A DNA stretch of 64,000 nucleotides from Nostoc sp. UHCC 0702 (lineage in GTDB: Bacteria; Cyanobacteriota; Cyanobacteriia; Cyanobacteriales; Nostocaceae): NCBI GenBank assembly GCA_017164015.1, contig CP071065.1:4627918-4691917 (forward strand), given 5' to 3'. The notes under the pieces are model-generated. The model did not search any database and had not been told where the DNA came from. It was given only the letters and a program-made list of their open reading frames with translations. This document shows positions 44,399 through 53,900 of the stretch, piece after piece. A program made the position numbers and the translations under genes. Numbering within the stretch: the stretch's first letter is position 1; each line of letters opens with the position of its first letter.

Positions 44399-44786
44399 TT
44401 TGGTTCTCTATGTATTTCTTCACTTGTGCTTCTGTATTTTCTGAAACAGTGCTTACAAAATATGAAGGATTCCAAAGATGACCTCCCCACAACTTTTTTT
44501 TGAGTTCGGGAAATTTTAAAAATAGCTTTCTAGCTGATATTCCTTTTAGCATTTTGACTATATTCGGAATAGTGTGCTGAGGCGTTGCAGATACTAAAAC
44601 ATGAACATGATCCTCTACTACCTCAAGACTCTCGACTTTAAATTTATAGATAATTGCCGTCTCAATTAGAACCTCTTTCAGGAACTCAGCTATTTCATCC
44701 TTCAGTACCTTGTGTCTATACTTAACACACCATACAATATGATATTCAATTGCGTAAACGTAGCCTCTGCACTGTTTTACTTCCAT
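44382..44786 (-). CDS. tnpA: TnpA Y1 transposase of IS200/IS605 (134 aa)
   Basis: MEVKQCRGYVYAIEYHIVWC opens a REP-type single-strand transposase. The HUH motif is DHVHVLVSA and the catalytic tyrosine lies in the C-terminal helix VKKYIENQNAES. The length is typical for the family. It excises and inserts the element as single-stranded DNA using the end hairpins. It overlaps tnpB by 17 bases, so the two are probably translationally coupled. No frameshift or stop is seen. Confidence 0.95.
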   Translation of the reverse strand: MEVKQCRGYVYAIEYHIVWCVKYRHKVLKDEIAEFLKEVLIETAIIYKFKVESLEVVEDHVHVLVSATPQHTIPNIVKMLKGISARKLFLKFPELKKKLWGGHLWNPSYFVSTVSENTEAQVKKYIENQNAESV

Positions 44787-44887
44787 AATTTATCTTACCA
44801 TGTGCATGACCATAAAAAGAAAAAAAATATGGAAATATGGAGCGCCTAACTCATGACTTCTAGTCACGAGTGTGCGGCTTGCAGAAA

Positions 44888-45061
44888 TCAATTTGGGAGT
44901 AGGGAGTAGGGAGTAGGGAGTGGGGAGTGGGGAGTGGGGAGTTAGGAGTTCAGAGTTAGGAGTTAGTTGTTATTCTCCCTCATCCCCCTCATCCCCCTCA
45001 TCCCCCTCATCTCCCCATTGCCCCCCACCCCAGAGGGGGCCCCAATGCCCCCCATCTCCCC
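44888..45061. repeat. Tandem GGGAGTA/GGGAGTG heptamers and CCCTCATCC nonamers
   Basis: Seven-base GGGAGTA/GGGAGTG units at about 44893-44940 are followed by CCCTCATCC-type 9-base units (44975-45020), related to the minisatellite at 234-360. They fill the gap downstream of the cyclophilin gene. Confidence 0.8.
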
Positions 45062-45853
45062 CTAACCGGGTGTTTTCAAGTTTTCCGCGCCTTGAGTGAC
45101 TTTAGCAGAATCAATGCGATCGCCTTGCTGAATTTTGTTAACTACATCAAAGCCTTGGGTGACATAGCCAAACACGGCGTAGTTACCATCTAAAAAATCT
45201 AGATCACTTAAAGCAAAGTAAAACTGTGAGGAAGCTGAATCAGGTTGTTGCGATCGCGCCATTGCGACTGCACCCTGTTTATGCTGTAACTCAGGTGGTT
45301 TAGTTACACGCGCTTCTGGGAATGTCTTACTATAAATCGGACTTGCCTCTCCTTTTGGTTTAATTTCTAAAGGTATGTAACGTTGATTCCCAGTTTTTGG
45401 GTCAATATAACCGCCCGTCCCCAATCTATCTACTGGAAATTTTGGGTCTTTGCCTTGGGGATCGCCGCCTTGTACTACGAACGGTTGGGGTTCGCGCACA
45501 ACTCGATGGAAAACTAATCCATCGTATACACCCTTTTGGACTAAATCGACGAAGTTGCCGGCTGTAATTGGGGCATTGGTACCGTCTACTTCGATAGTAA
45601 TCGGCGAACCTTTAACTGTTATCACCACAGTAGCCTTGCCTTCGAGCCGTGGTAAATCTTTCATTCCTGGATTACTCTCACTTGTGGTTGCAGATACAGA
45701 TGTTGCTTCAGTAGTAGTCGTCGTGGTGCTTGTCTGAGTCGCTGTAGAGGTGGGAGAAGAATTAGAACTGACCTGTTGTGTTGAACATCCTCCCAACATC
45801 AAAGCACCGACCATTAGAAGCACAACCAAAAATTTTGAAACTTTTAACCGCAT
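45062..45853 (-). CDS. Cyclophilin-type peptidyl-prolyl isomerase, lipoprotein (263 aa)
   Basis: The N-terminus MRLKVSKFLVVLLMVGALML plus GGC is a lipoprotein signal, with Cys23 the lipidated residue. A Ser/Thr-rich linker (residues 24-65) follows, then a cyclophilin domain: ITIEVDGTNAPITAGNFVDLVQKGVYDGLVFHRVV, QGGDPQGKDPKF, VAMARSQQPDSASSQFYFAL and NYAVFGYVTQGFDVV. The catalytic arginine lies in FHRVV and the QFYF-type strand is present. It would catalyse proline isomerisation in protein folding on the outer face of a membrane. ATG start; the next gene upstream on the same strand (ycf4) is about 220 bases away behind a repeat. Confidence 0.95.
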   Translation of the reverse strand: MRLKVSKFLVVLLMVGALMLGGCSTQQVSSNSSPTSTATQTSTTTTTTEATSVSATTSESNPGMKDLPRLEGKATVVITVKGSPITIEVDGTNAPITAGNFVDLVQKGVYDGLVFHRVVREPQPFVVQGGDPQGKDPKFPVDRLGTGGYIDPKTGNQRYIPLEIKPKGEASPIYSKTFPEARVTKPPELQHKQGAVAMARSQQPDSASSQFYFALSDLDFLDGNYAVFGYVTQGFDVVNKIQQGDRIDSAKVTQGAENLKTPG

Positions 45854-46010
45854 TGCCAGTTACTGACTCAACCAGAGTATCTTATCCTTTCAAGGGGGAT
45901 TGGGTGTTGGAAATTGGGAATTGGGCATTGGGCACTTGAACTGAGCGAAGCCGAAGTATTGGGAATTGGGCATTGGGAATTGGGCATTAGTTATTTCTCC
46001 CTCATCTCCC

Positions 46011-46074
46011 CTGCACCCCTGCACCCCTGCATCCCTGCATCCCTGCACCTCTGCATCCCTGCACCCCTGCTCCC
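46011..46074. repeat. CTGCACCC/CTGCATCC tandem array
   Basis: Eight-base units (CTGCACCC and CTGCATCC) directly abut the stop codon of ycf4. Further GGGCATT/GGGAATT heptamers lie at 45905-45990. Confidence 0.8.
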
Positions 46075-46671
46075 CTAAAGTCCCTCCAAAGGTACTTCCA
46101 AAAAGCGGGCTAATTCTGCGCCTTGAGTTTCCAATTCTGTTAAGGATACTGGTTGACCCACCCGTGTTAAAGGAATATCTCGCCGCCCTTTAATACGCAG
46201 GTAAAGTGCGCGACGGGGATTGATACCTTCTTTGATGTCTACCCGCACAGATTGCACCTCTTGTACACGGCTGTCAATCTCAATCCGACGGTTTTTGCCA
46301 GGAAATCCCCAACGAAAGATTTTGACGCTACCAGTTTCCTGATTAAAATCGTTGTAGCCACCTCCTACATCCCATAAAATCACTAGCCACAGGTATAAAG
46401 CTAAAAGCAAGCCAGCAATACCATATAACCCCATCACCAATCCTTGAGGTACGAATACCAGTTGTGTTGGATCGCTAACTAGGAGTAAATTTACTTTTAG
46501 GTAACTGGATATGGCAGCCAATAAAAAGCCTGTGGCTCCCAATGTCACAATACTTGCCCACCAGTAGTTGCTGAACCTACGAGAACCGAGAACTTTTTGA
46601 TGCAGGACGCGTGAAGCGGATTTGTCGCCATTAGGCGAGTCACCTTTGTTAATTTTTGTTGATGCCGTCAT
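46075..46671 (-). CDS. ycf4: Photosystem I assembly protein Ycf4 (198 aa)
   Basis: Recognised by overall sequence: after a polar N-terminus, SRRFSNYWWASIVTLGATGFLLA begins the first of two membrane segments and VFVPQGLVMGLYGIAGLLLALYLW forms the second. The diagnostic WDVGGGYNDFNQETGSVKIFRWGFPG follows, and the soluble domain ends VSLTELETQGAELARFLEVPLEGL. The length is slightly above the usual 184-190. Ycf4 is a thylakoid membrane scaffold for assembling photosystem I. It is divergent from psbD, a gene order I recall from other cyanobacteria. Confidence 0.97.
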   Translation of the reverse strand: MTASTKINKGDSPNGDKSASRVLHQKVLGSRRFSNYWWASIVTLGATGFLLAAISSYLKVNLLLVSDPTQLVFVPQGLVMGLYGIAGLLLALYLWLVILWDVGGGYNDFNQETGSVKIFRWGFPGKNRRIEIDSRVQEVQSVRVDIKEGINPRRALYLRIKGRRDIPLTRVGQPVSLTELETQGAELARFLEVPLEGL

Positions 46672-47214
46672 GGAACTATCTTCGCCTGTGAGTTCTTCCC
46701 TTTGTCAAGTCTGCCATTTGACCTGGATGTCTTGCAAGTTCAGTTTGGGTATTAGGTATTGGGTATTAAGAATAAATACTAATTGGTGTAAACTCTATTA
46801 CTTCCCAGTCACCAGTCACCAGTCCCCAGTCCCCAGTCCCCAGTCCCCAGTCCCCAGTCCCCAGTCCCCAGTCCCCAGTCCCCAGTCCCTAATTTTAAGA
46901 TTTCTGAGAAAAGTTGTGTCAAATTGTAAAATTTCTGATATTCATATTATTTATAGGATTGTGTTAAACAGCTGATTCACTTCCGTGGTTCGGGCAAAAA
47001 CCCCAACTAATGTGGTAAGTTAAGAAGCATTAAGATATCAGAAGCTAGATTACTAGCTTTTGGTACATGTAATGACATAGCCCTGAGAAATACTAGCTTA
47101 TTTAGGTAGTAAGTTCTCAGAATATCGGCGGCATCAAAGCTGTTGAGACTGTCAAAAAAAACGTTAATTCCTCCCAAAACGTTGCAATTTTAGTAAAAAG
47201 AGGATTTTAGTTCG
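46672..47214. other. Divergent control region between ycf4 and psbD
   Basis: About 540 bases with no gene. The ycf4-proximal half holds heptamer repeats. The 320 bases before psbD are free of repeats and should contain the psbD promoter and leader. AACGTT occurs twice (47160-47165 and 47179-47184, as ACGTTAATT..AAAACGTT), and AGAGGA at 47199-47204 is the likely ribosome binding site. I cannot assign -35/-10 boxes with confidence. Confidence 0.5.
46804..46889. repeat. CCCCAGT heptamer array (about 12 units)
   Basis: Nearly perfect tandem CCCCAGT, preceded by two CACCAGT units. This matches the STRR class described in Calothrix and Anabaena. Confidence 0.95.
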
Positions 47215-48270
47215 ATGACCATCGCAGTTGGACGCGCCCCCAGTAGAGGGTGGTTTGACGTTCTAGACGACTGGTTGAAGCGCGATCGCTTCGTATTCGT
47301 AGGTTGGTCAGGGATTTTACTATTCCCCTGCGCCTTCCTAGCACTAGGCGGTTGGCTGACCGGTACAACTTTTGTCACCTCTTGGTACACCCACGGGTTA
47401 GCGTCATCATATTTAGAAGGCTGTAACTTTTTAACAGTAGCAGTATCATCACCAGCAGACAGCATGGGACACTCATTGCTGTTGCTGTGGGGCCCAGAAG
47501 CTCAAGGCGACTTCACTCGCTGGTGTCAATTGGGTGGATTGTGGCCATTCGTAGCCCTACACGGAGCCTTTGGTTTAATCGGCTTCATGTTGCGGCAATT
47601 TGAAATTGCCCGTCTGGTAGGCATCCGTCCATACAACGCCTTGGCATTCTCTGCTCCCATTGCAGTATTCGTCAGCGTCTTCTTGATGTACCCCTTGGGA
47701 CAATCGTCGTGGTTCTTTGCACCCAGCTTTGGAGTCGCAGCAATTTTCCGCTTCTTGCTATTCCTACAAGGGTTCCACAACTGGACACTCAACCCCTTCC
47801 ACATGATGGGTGTAGCTGGAGTATTGGGTGGTGCGCTGTTGTGTGCGATTCACGGTGCAACCGTAGAAAACACATTGTTTGAAGACGGTGAAGGCTCCAA
47901 CACCTTCCGCGCTTTCAATCCTACCCAGTCCGAAGAAACCTACTCAATGGTGACAGCAAACCGTTTCTGGTCACAGATTTTCGGTATTGCTTTCTCCAAC
48001 AAGCGTTGGCTGCACTTCTTCATGCTGTTTGTGCCAGTTACAGGCTTGTGGATGGCGTCAGTAGGAATTGTCGGTTTGGCACTCAACCTACGGGCTTATG
48101 ACTTCGTGTCCCAAGAATTGCGGGCAGCAGAAGACCCAGAATTTGAAACCTTCTATACCAAGAACATTTTGCTGAACGAGGGTATCCGCGCTTGGATGGC
48201 TCCTCAAGATCAGCCTCACGAACAATTTGTATTCCCTGAAGAGGTACTACCACGTGGTAACGCTCTCTAA
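47215..48270 (+). CDS. psbD: Photosystem II reaction centre protein D2 (351 aa)
   Basis: MTIAVGRAPSRGWFDVLDDW is the standard D2 N-terminus, and the full length (351) fits the family. Five membrane helices are present. Conserved sites seen include the P680/accessory chlorophyll and iron-ligand region HFFMLFVPVTGLWMASVGIV and the quinone-side loop LFEDGEGSNTFRAFNPTQSEETYSM. D2 pairs with D1 to hold the electron-transfer cofactors of photosystem II in the thylakoid membrane. It overlaps psbC by 17 bases and both form one operon; AGAGGA lies 10 bases upstream of its ATG. Confidence 0.99.
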   Translation: MTIAVGRAPSRGWFDVLDDWLKRDRFVFVGWSGILLFPCAFLALGGWLTGTTFVTSWYTHGLASSYLEGCNFLTVAVSSPADSMGHSLLLLWGPEAQGDFTRWCQLGGLWPFVALHGAFGLIGFMLRQFEIARLVGIRPYNALAFSAPIAVFVSVFLMYPLGQSSWFFAPSFGVAAIFRFLLFLQGFHNWTLNPFHMMGVAGVLGGALLCAIHGATVENTLFEDGEGSNTFRAFNPTQSEETYSMVTANRFWSQIFGIAFSNKRWLHFFMLFVPVTGLWMASVGIVGLALNLRAYDFVSQELRAAEDPEFETFYTKNILLNEGIRAWMAPQDQPHEQFVFPEEVLPRGNAL

Positions 48271-49642
48271 TAGATCTTCGGTCATCGGCGGCGGACGCGA
48301 CCAAGAGTCCAGCGGTTTTGCTTGGTGGTCTGGTAACGCTCGCTTAATCAACCTATCCGGTAAACTGCTTGGTGCCCATGTAGCCCATTCTGGTTTGATA
48401 GTCTTCTGGGCTGGAGCGATGACTTTGTTTGAAGTGGCTCACTTCGTTCCTGAAAAGCCGCTGTATGAGCAAGGTTTTATCCTCATACCTCACCTCGCCA
48501 CCTTGGGTTGGGGTGTTGGTGCTGGTGGTGAAGTTATCGACACCTTCCCCTACTTTGTAGTCGGCGTACTCCACCTGATTTCTTCAGCCGTATTGGGTTT
48601 TGGCGGTATTTATCATGCCGTTCGTGGCCCAGAAACCTTAGAAGAGTATTCCTCTTTCTTTGGTTACGACTGGAAAGACAAGAACAAGATGACCAACATC
48701 CTCGGTTTCCACCTGATCATTTTGGGAGTCGGTGCGCTGTTGTTGGTACTGAAGGCAATGTTCTTCGGTGGTTTGTACGACACCTGGGCACCTGGAGGTG
48801 GTGATGTTCGTGTCATTACTAACCCAACACTCAACCCAGCGGTCATCTTCGGTTATGTCATTAAGTCTCCCTTCGGTGGCGACGGCTGGATTGTCAGCGT
48901 TAATAACTTGGAAGATGTCGTCGGCGGCCACATTTGGGTTGCTCTGATTTGTATTGCTGGTGGTATTTGGCACATCTTCACAAAGCCTTTTGCTTGGTCT
49001 CGCCGTGCATCCATTTGGTCTGGTGAGGCTTACCTCTCCTACAGCTTGGGCGCTTTGTCCTTAATGGGCTTTATTGCTTCTTGCATGGTGTGGTTCAACA
49101 ACACCGTTTATCCTAGCGAATTTTATGGCCCTACTGCTGCCGAAGCTTCTCAAGCTCAAGCTCTGACCTTCTTGATTCGTGACCAACGCTTGGGTGCTAA
49201 CGTCGGTTCTGCACAAGGGCCCACAGGTTTGGGTAAATACTTGATGCGCTCTCCCACTGGCGAAATCATCTTCGGTGGTGAAACCATGCGCTTCTGGGAT
49301 TTCCGTGGCCCTTGGTTAGAGCCTCTGCGTGGCCCTAATGGTCTTGACCTAGACAAAATTAAGAAGGATATTCAGCCTTGGCAAGCTCGTCGCGCCGCTG
49401 AATACATGACCCACGCTCCTTTGGGTTCTTTGAACTCTGTAGGTGGTGTGGCTACTGAAATCAACTCCTTCAACTACGTGTCTCCCCGTGCTTGGTTGGC
49501 AACCTCTCACTTCGTGTTAGGCTTCTTCTTCTTGATTGGTCACCTGTGGCACGCTGGTCGCGCCCGCGCTGCTGCTGGTGGTTTCGAGAAAGGCATTGAC
49601 CGTGAGTCTGAGCCAGTCATGTTCATGAATGAACTTGACTAA
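48254..49642 (+). CDS. psbC: Photosystem II CP43 chlorophyll-binding antenna protein (462 aa)
   Basis: The start is the GTG at 48254 (MVTLSNRSSVIGGGRDQESS), with GAAGAGG 9 bases upstream inside psbD; the frame continues to a TTG at 48227, but GTG is the established start in this family. CP43 has six membrane helices with paired chlorophyll-ligand histidines (for example HVAHSGLIVFWAGAM, HLISSAVLGFGGIYHA, HIWVALICIAGGIWHIF) and the large lumenal loop containing the GGETMRFWDFRGPWLEPLRGP region, whose glutamate and arginine contact the Mn cluster. It is an inner antenna of photosystem II. Translation is probably coupled to psbD through the 17-base overlap. Confidence 0.99.
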   Translation: MVTLSNRSSVIGGGRDQESSGFAWWSGNARLINLSGKLLGAHVAHSGLIVFWAGAMTLFEVAHFVPEKPLYEQGFILIPHLATLGWGVGAGGEVIDTFPYFVVGVLHLISSAVLGFGGIYHAVRGPETLEEYSSFFGYDWKDKNKMTNILGFHLIILGVGALLLVLKAMFFGGLYDTWAPGGGDVRVITNPTLNPAVIFGYVIKSPFGGDGWIVSVNNLEDVVGGHIWVALICIAGGIWHIFTKPFAWSRRASIWSGEAYLSYSLGALSLMGFIASCMVWFNNTVYPSEFYGPTAAEASQAQALTFLIRDQRLGANVGSAQGPTGLGKYLMRSPTGEIIFGGETMRFWDFRGPWLEPLRGPNGLDLDKIKKDIQPWQARRAAEYMTHAPLGSLNSVGGVATEINSFNYVSPRAWLATSHFVLGFFFLIGHLWHAGRARAAAGGFEKGIDRESEPVMFMNELD

Positions 49643-49683
49643 GTTGCAAATTTTCTTTCATCACTGACAATCAAATAGTTTAT

Positions 49684-49713
49684 AAGCTCTTGTGTAAAAG
49701 CAAGAGCTTTTTT
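49684..49713 (+). terminator. Rho-independent terminator of psbDC
   Basis: Stem AAGCTCTTG (49684-49692) and CAAGAGCTT (49701-49709), 8-base loop, then a T run. Confidence 0.9.
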
Positions 49714-50034
49714 CTATCAAATTCAGGACTTAAGGGTCATGGAAAAACGTAGACGCGGAAATTGAGGCGATTTATCAAGCCTTGGATTCATCTTTAGGAA
49801 TTCGTTTGGTACTTCTACTACCAACTCCTCTAAGACCTTGCTTATACTCTTCTTTTAGCTTGTATATTTTTTTACCTAAATTTTATTTATCTATGTCATC
49901 ATTAAAAACTAAATAGGGCATGAGCAAAGTGCATAGGGCGTTTTAGTGGCAATGAAAATGATTTCTAAATTTCTCATGAATAATTTAGGATTGCTATATA
50001 TGAATAGCACAAGGCAAAAACAAGTGTTTATTAT
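49714..50034. other. Intergenic region, no gene seen
   Basis: About 320 bases between the psbC terminator and the convergent SWIM gene. AGGACTTAAGG at 49723 weakly resembles one end of the AGGACTTACGC MITE, but no partner end was found. Otherwise AT-rich and featureless. Confidence 0.4.
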
Positions 50035-50871
50035 TCAACCTGCTCCCACATTCATTGCTGCTAAAACAGCTTTTTGGCTAACTTCTTTGTAAACAGTGTC
50101 TAAATATTTCATTACCACGTCACTTGAGGTTAAATTGACTGTATTTTCCTCTGCCTTAGCTAGGGGAATTGCTCCTAATACATCTAACACTGTCTCGCTA
50201 CTTGATGGTGCAATTACTACTAGAGATGACTCTAGCGGCTCATGATATTGCCAGAAATCAGCAATTTTTACAGAGTGTTGTGTATTGGGAATGGGTTGTT
50301 GAGTATCAGGTGTTTCCGGTGCAGCAGCTTCAACTTTAGCCTTGCGTAAGTTGCGTAAGTCACTGATAATTTGTTCTTTAGTGCGTCCGCGCAATTGAAA
50401 GAGTACAAACGGGTCTTCACTGAAGCGATCGCCCAATTGATAGTAAACTGCACCTATATGTTTACAAGGGTTTGCCTTGTCTGGACAAGAGCATTTACTG
50501 TGAACATCACCCAAGGTAAAAGGAAATAACGAAAGACCATTGGTTGTAAATACTTCTTCCATATTTTGTGGCATTTCTCCCGCCAATAATTTGGCAGCAA
50601 ACACCGCTTTGTGGGACATTGTTTCTATCACATATCCCCACTCTTCATCAGTAAAAGCATTCAGGGATAGAGAAACTTTGTAAGGTTCTGCTTCACTACC
50701 TTGTACTCTAGCTAATACTTTTGCACCTTTAAATTCGATACTCAAGACATTTCCCTGTCGAGCATAATTTCTCGCCCGTTCTAAACGCTTTTTAAAGCGA
50801 TAGGAATCGAGTAAATCTAACCACCTTTGTGACCACCATTCTCGGCTTGCTTGAAGAGTGTCGTTTGTCAT
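50035..50871 (-). CDS. SWIM zinc-finger protein (278 aa)
   Basis: Start at ATG 50871 (MTNDTLQASREWWSQRWLDL); four codons upstream lie a GTG in frame. The SWIM motif is clear near residue 125-140: CSCPDKANPCKHIGAVYYQL (C-x-C-x(n)-C-x-H). The N-terminus has the typical WWSQRWLDLLDSYRFKKRLERARNYARQGNV block. SWIM proteins of this type are regularly encoded next to a SNF2-family helicase and are thought to work with it on nucleic acids; here the helicase gene lies 86 bases upstream on the same strand. The molecular role is unproven. Confidence 0.92.
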   Translation of the reverse strand: MTNDTLQASREWWSQRWLDLLDSYRFKKRLERARNYARQGNVLSIEFKGAKVLARVQGSEAEPYKVSLSLNAFTDEEWGYVIETMSHKAVFAAKLLAGEMPQNMEEVFTTNGLSLFPFTLGDVHSKCSCPDKANPCKHIGAVYYQLGDRFSEDPFVLFQLRGRTKEQIISDLRNLRKAKVEAAAPETPDTQQPIPNTQHSVKIADFWQYHEPLESSLVVIAPSSSETVLDVLGAIPLAKAEENTVNLTSSDVVMKYLDTVYKEVSQKAVLAAMNVGAG

Positions 50872-50957
50872 TGTTGTTACCACAAATATTTTTTTGTATC
50901 ACGCACCAGACGCAAAGTCGCACAGAAGAGTGCGAAAAGATGACTTTTGCAAGAGGT

Positions 50958-53900
50958 TTATTCTGAATCCTCATCAATTATGGCACTGCGGTCAAGTATT
51001 AGTAAGTTACGAAGTTGGTCTGTATCCATTTCGGTGAGCCATTCTTCACCTGCACTAACTACTTGTTCGGCGAGTTGTTTTTTACTTTCAATCATGTCAT
51101 GAATTTTCTCTTCTAAAGTGCCAGTACAGACAAATTTATGCACTTGGACGTTGCGTGTTTGACCAATACGAAATACTCGGTCTGTGGCTTGATTTTCTAC
51201 AGCGGGATTCCACCATCTATCAAAATGAAATACATGATTTGCTCTTGTTAAATTTAATCCTACTCCACCTGCTTTGAGAGAAAGAATCATAATTGGTGGC
51301 CCTTGAGGGTCGTGCTGAAAACGGTCAATCATTTCCTCACGTTGTTTTTTACTGGTACTACCATAGAAAAACAATATTTCTCGCCCTAACTGTTTTTCTA
51401 AATGAGGTTTTAGTAGCTTGCCCCATTCAGCAAATTGTGTGAAAATTAAAGCGCGATCGCCTTCTGCTAAAGCCACATCTAACATCTCTTCTAGCCGCTG
51501 TAATTTGGCTGAATGATGTTCTTCTAATGTGGTTGCTTTTAAATATTGGGCTGGATGATTGCAAATTTGTTTGAGTTTAACTAGTAAAGCTAAAATCATT
51601 CCCCGACGTTGCAATCCTTCAGCAGATTCAATTTCTGCTAAAGATGCTTCCACTACTTGTTGATAAAGTGTAGCTTGTTCAGGAGTAAGTCCACAAAATA
51701 CAGTCATTTCTTGCTTATCTGGCAAGTCTTGAATGATTTCACGATCTGTTTTCAGGCGACGCAAAATAAAAGGTTGCACTAAAGAACGTAATTGACTCAA
51801 AGAAGCTGCATCACCATACTTTTCAATTGGCATGGCAAACCGACGTTGAAAAAATTGCCGATTGCCCAAATACCCAGGATTGAGAAAATCTAAAATTGAC
51901 CACAACTCTTGCAGTCTATTTTCTACTGGTGTGCCTGTCAAAGCGATGCGAAATGTTGCTTCTAATTGTCGCACTGCCTGCGATTGCTTGGCTTCGGAAT
52001 TTTTGACATTCTGGGCTTCATCTAAAACAATTGCTTGCCAAGAAACGCCTTGTAATGATTTAATATCTCGGTAAATTAGTGAGTAACTAGTAATCACTAA
52101 ATCATGTTTTTTAACTGCTTCTACAAAGGCTTTACCTTTCGGGCGTTTGTCACCGTGATATTGCAAAACTTTGAGTGTGGGGGCAAATCTTTTCACTTCC
52201 CTTTCCCAGTTGCCTAAAACAGAAGTGGGACAAACTAATAAAGTTGGTTTTTCTAGTGCATCTTGTTCTTTGAGGTGTAAGAGAAAGGCGATGAACTGAA
52301 TGGTCTTTCCTAATCCCATGTCGTCGGCGAGACAGGCACCCAAACCCCAACGTTCTAGGAAAGCTAGCCAAGCCGCGCCGCGTTCTTGGTAAGGTCGTAA
52401 TTGTCCTTGGAAATTGGCTGGTGTGGGCAAAGGTGCGATCGCTTGATTATTTGTCAGCGCCCCAATTAACTCTTGCAATGCCCCAGAGGCTTCAAAGCTG
52501 ACTACTGGTAACTTTTCTACTGCTTGGGTGTCACCTGTACTCAGGCGTAAAGCATCTTCCAAGGAAAGGGACATTTGGTCTTTGCGAGAGGCAAAAAAGG
52601 CTTGGGCTGTTTTAATATCTTGGGGGCGTAATTCCACCCACTCACCATTAATTTCTACCAGTGGACTATTCAACGCCACCAACCTGTCAAATTGGGCTTT
52701 AGAAATAGTTTGTCCACCAATAGCTAATTGCCACTGAAAATTCAGTAGACTCTGTAAACCCAAGCGTCCTTGTTTTGTGTTTGGGGTTTGGGCACTAATT
52801 TTTAAACCCAAACGGTTCGCCCATCCTTCGCGGTTCGCCAAACTCGCAGGTAAAATCACACCCAAACCGTTATCTTCAAACCTCCAAGCCACAGACTTAA
52901 TAAACTCATATGCTTGTAACGGGTTGAGGCGGCAAAACTGGGGAGATTCGGTTTCTAGACTGGGGGCGATCGCGGGATACAATCGAGAAGCTAACCCCAA
53001 ACCCCGTAAAAATGTTTCTTGGGGTTGTGCAATTGTGCGATTTTGATAAATAAATTGTTCAACTGGATGTTCCCAAATAGTTGGCGCATCCACTAAAAAT
53101 TCTGGATCGTCAGCTGCTTGGAGAAAATACGCCAATAGCCAATCTGTTTGGCCAGATTCCGGAGACAGCAATTGCAAACAAGTACGAAACAGCGGTTTTC
53201 CAGCCAATTGGTATTGCAACGGCAAAGTCCAAGCTTTCAGTGCTGCTTCCAGGCGTTCCACTCCGATTGCATCTGCATTAACTGTGTGAGATGCACTAGT
53301 TAAAGCTTGTAACCACTGTCGCACCGCACTTGGTAAAGATGCCATCAACCTAGTTTCAATAGCAGGTTGAGAACCCACCATCTCCCGCACTTGGGCATCT
53401 ATCGTACTGTTGAGAAACCCCAAAAGTAATGCTTGAGGTTCAGTTGGCAAGTCTACTGTGAGGTGGGGGGATGAGGGGGATGAGGGGGATGAGGGGGATG
53501 AGGGGGATGAGGGGGATGAGGGAGATGAGGGGGATGAGGGAGATGAGGGGGATGAGGGAGATGAGGGGGAGTAAAACTGTACACTTACTTCCTCATCTCC
53601 CCCTGCTCCCCTGCTCCCCATCTCCCCTGCTCCCCTGCTCCCCTGCTCCCCTACTCCCCTGCTCCCCTGCTCCCCTGCTCCCTGATAACTACGACAAGCC
53701 AATGGCATCTTCGCTGCAAATTTCTCCAGACGGGTGCCGTCTACAGCACTGTCTAATAGTACTTGCCACTTGGCAATGATAGAACCGTCAGTTTGCCGCT
53801 GAATGTTTGGTAAATACTTACACCGTGAGATTAAGTCTAAACTCCACCGAGCAATTTGTGACCAAAAGCGTAAATCTCCACCCAAAAAAGCATCTTCACC

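Larger units (their letters stand above)
43178..44870 (-). mobile_element. IS200/IS605 family insertion sequence (tnpA + tnpB), about 1.7 kb
   Basis: Contains tnpA and tnpB overlapping by 17 bases on the minus strand. Imperfect palindromes lie at both ends: ATGACTAGAAGTCAC at 43179-43193 and CATGACTTCTAGTCACGAG at 44852-44870. These subterminal hairpins are what TnpA of this family recognises; there are no terminal inverted repeats or target duplications in this family. Exact cleavage points are not fixed by eye. The right end is inserted at the 5' end of the FabF-like gene. Confidence 0.9.
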
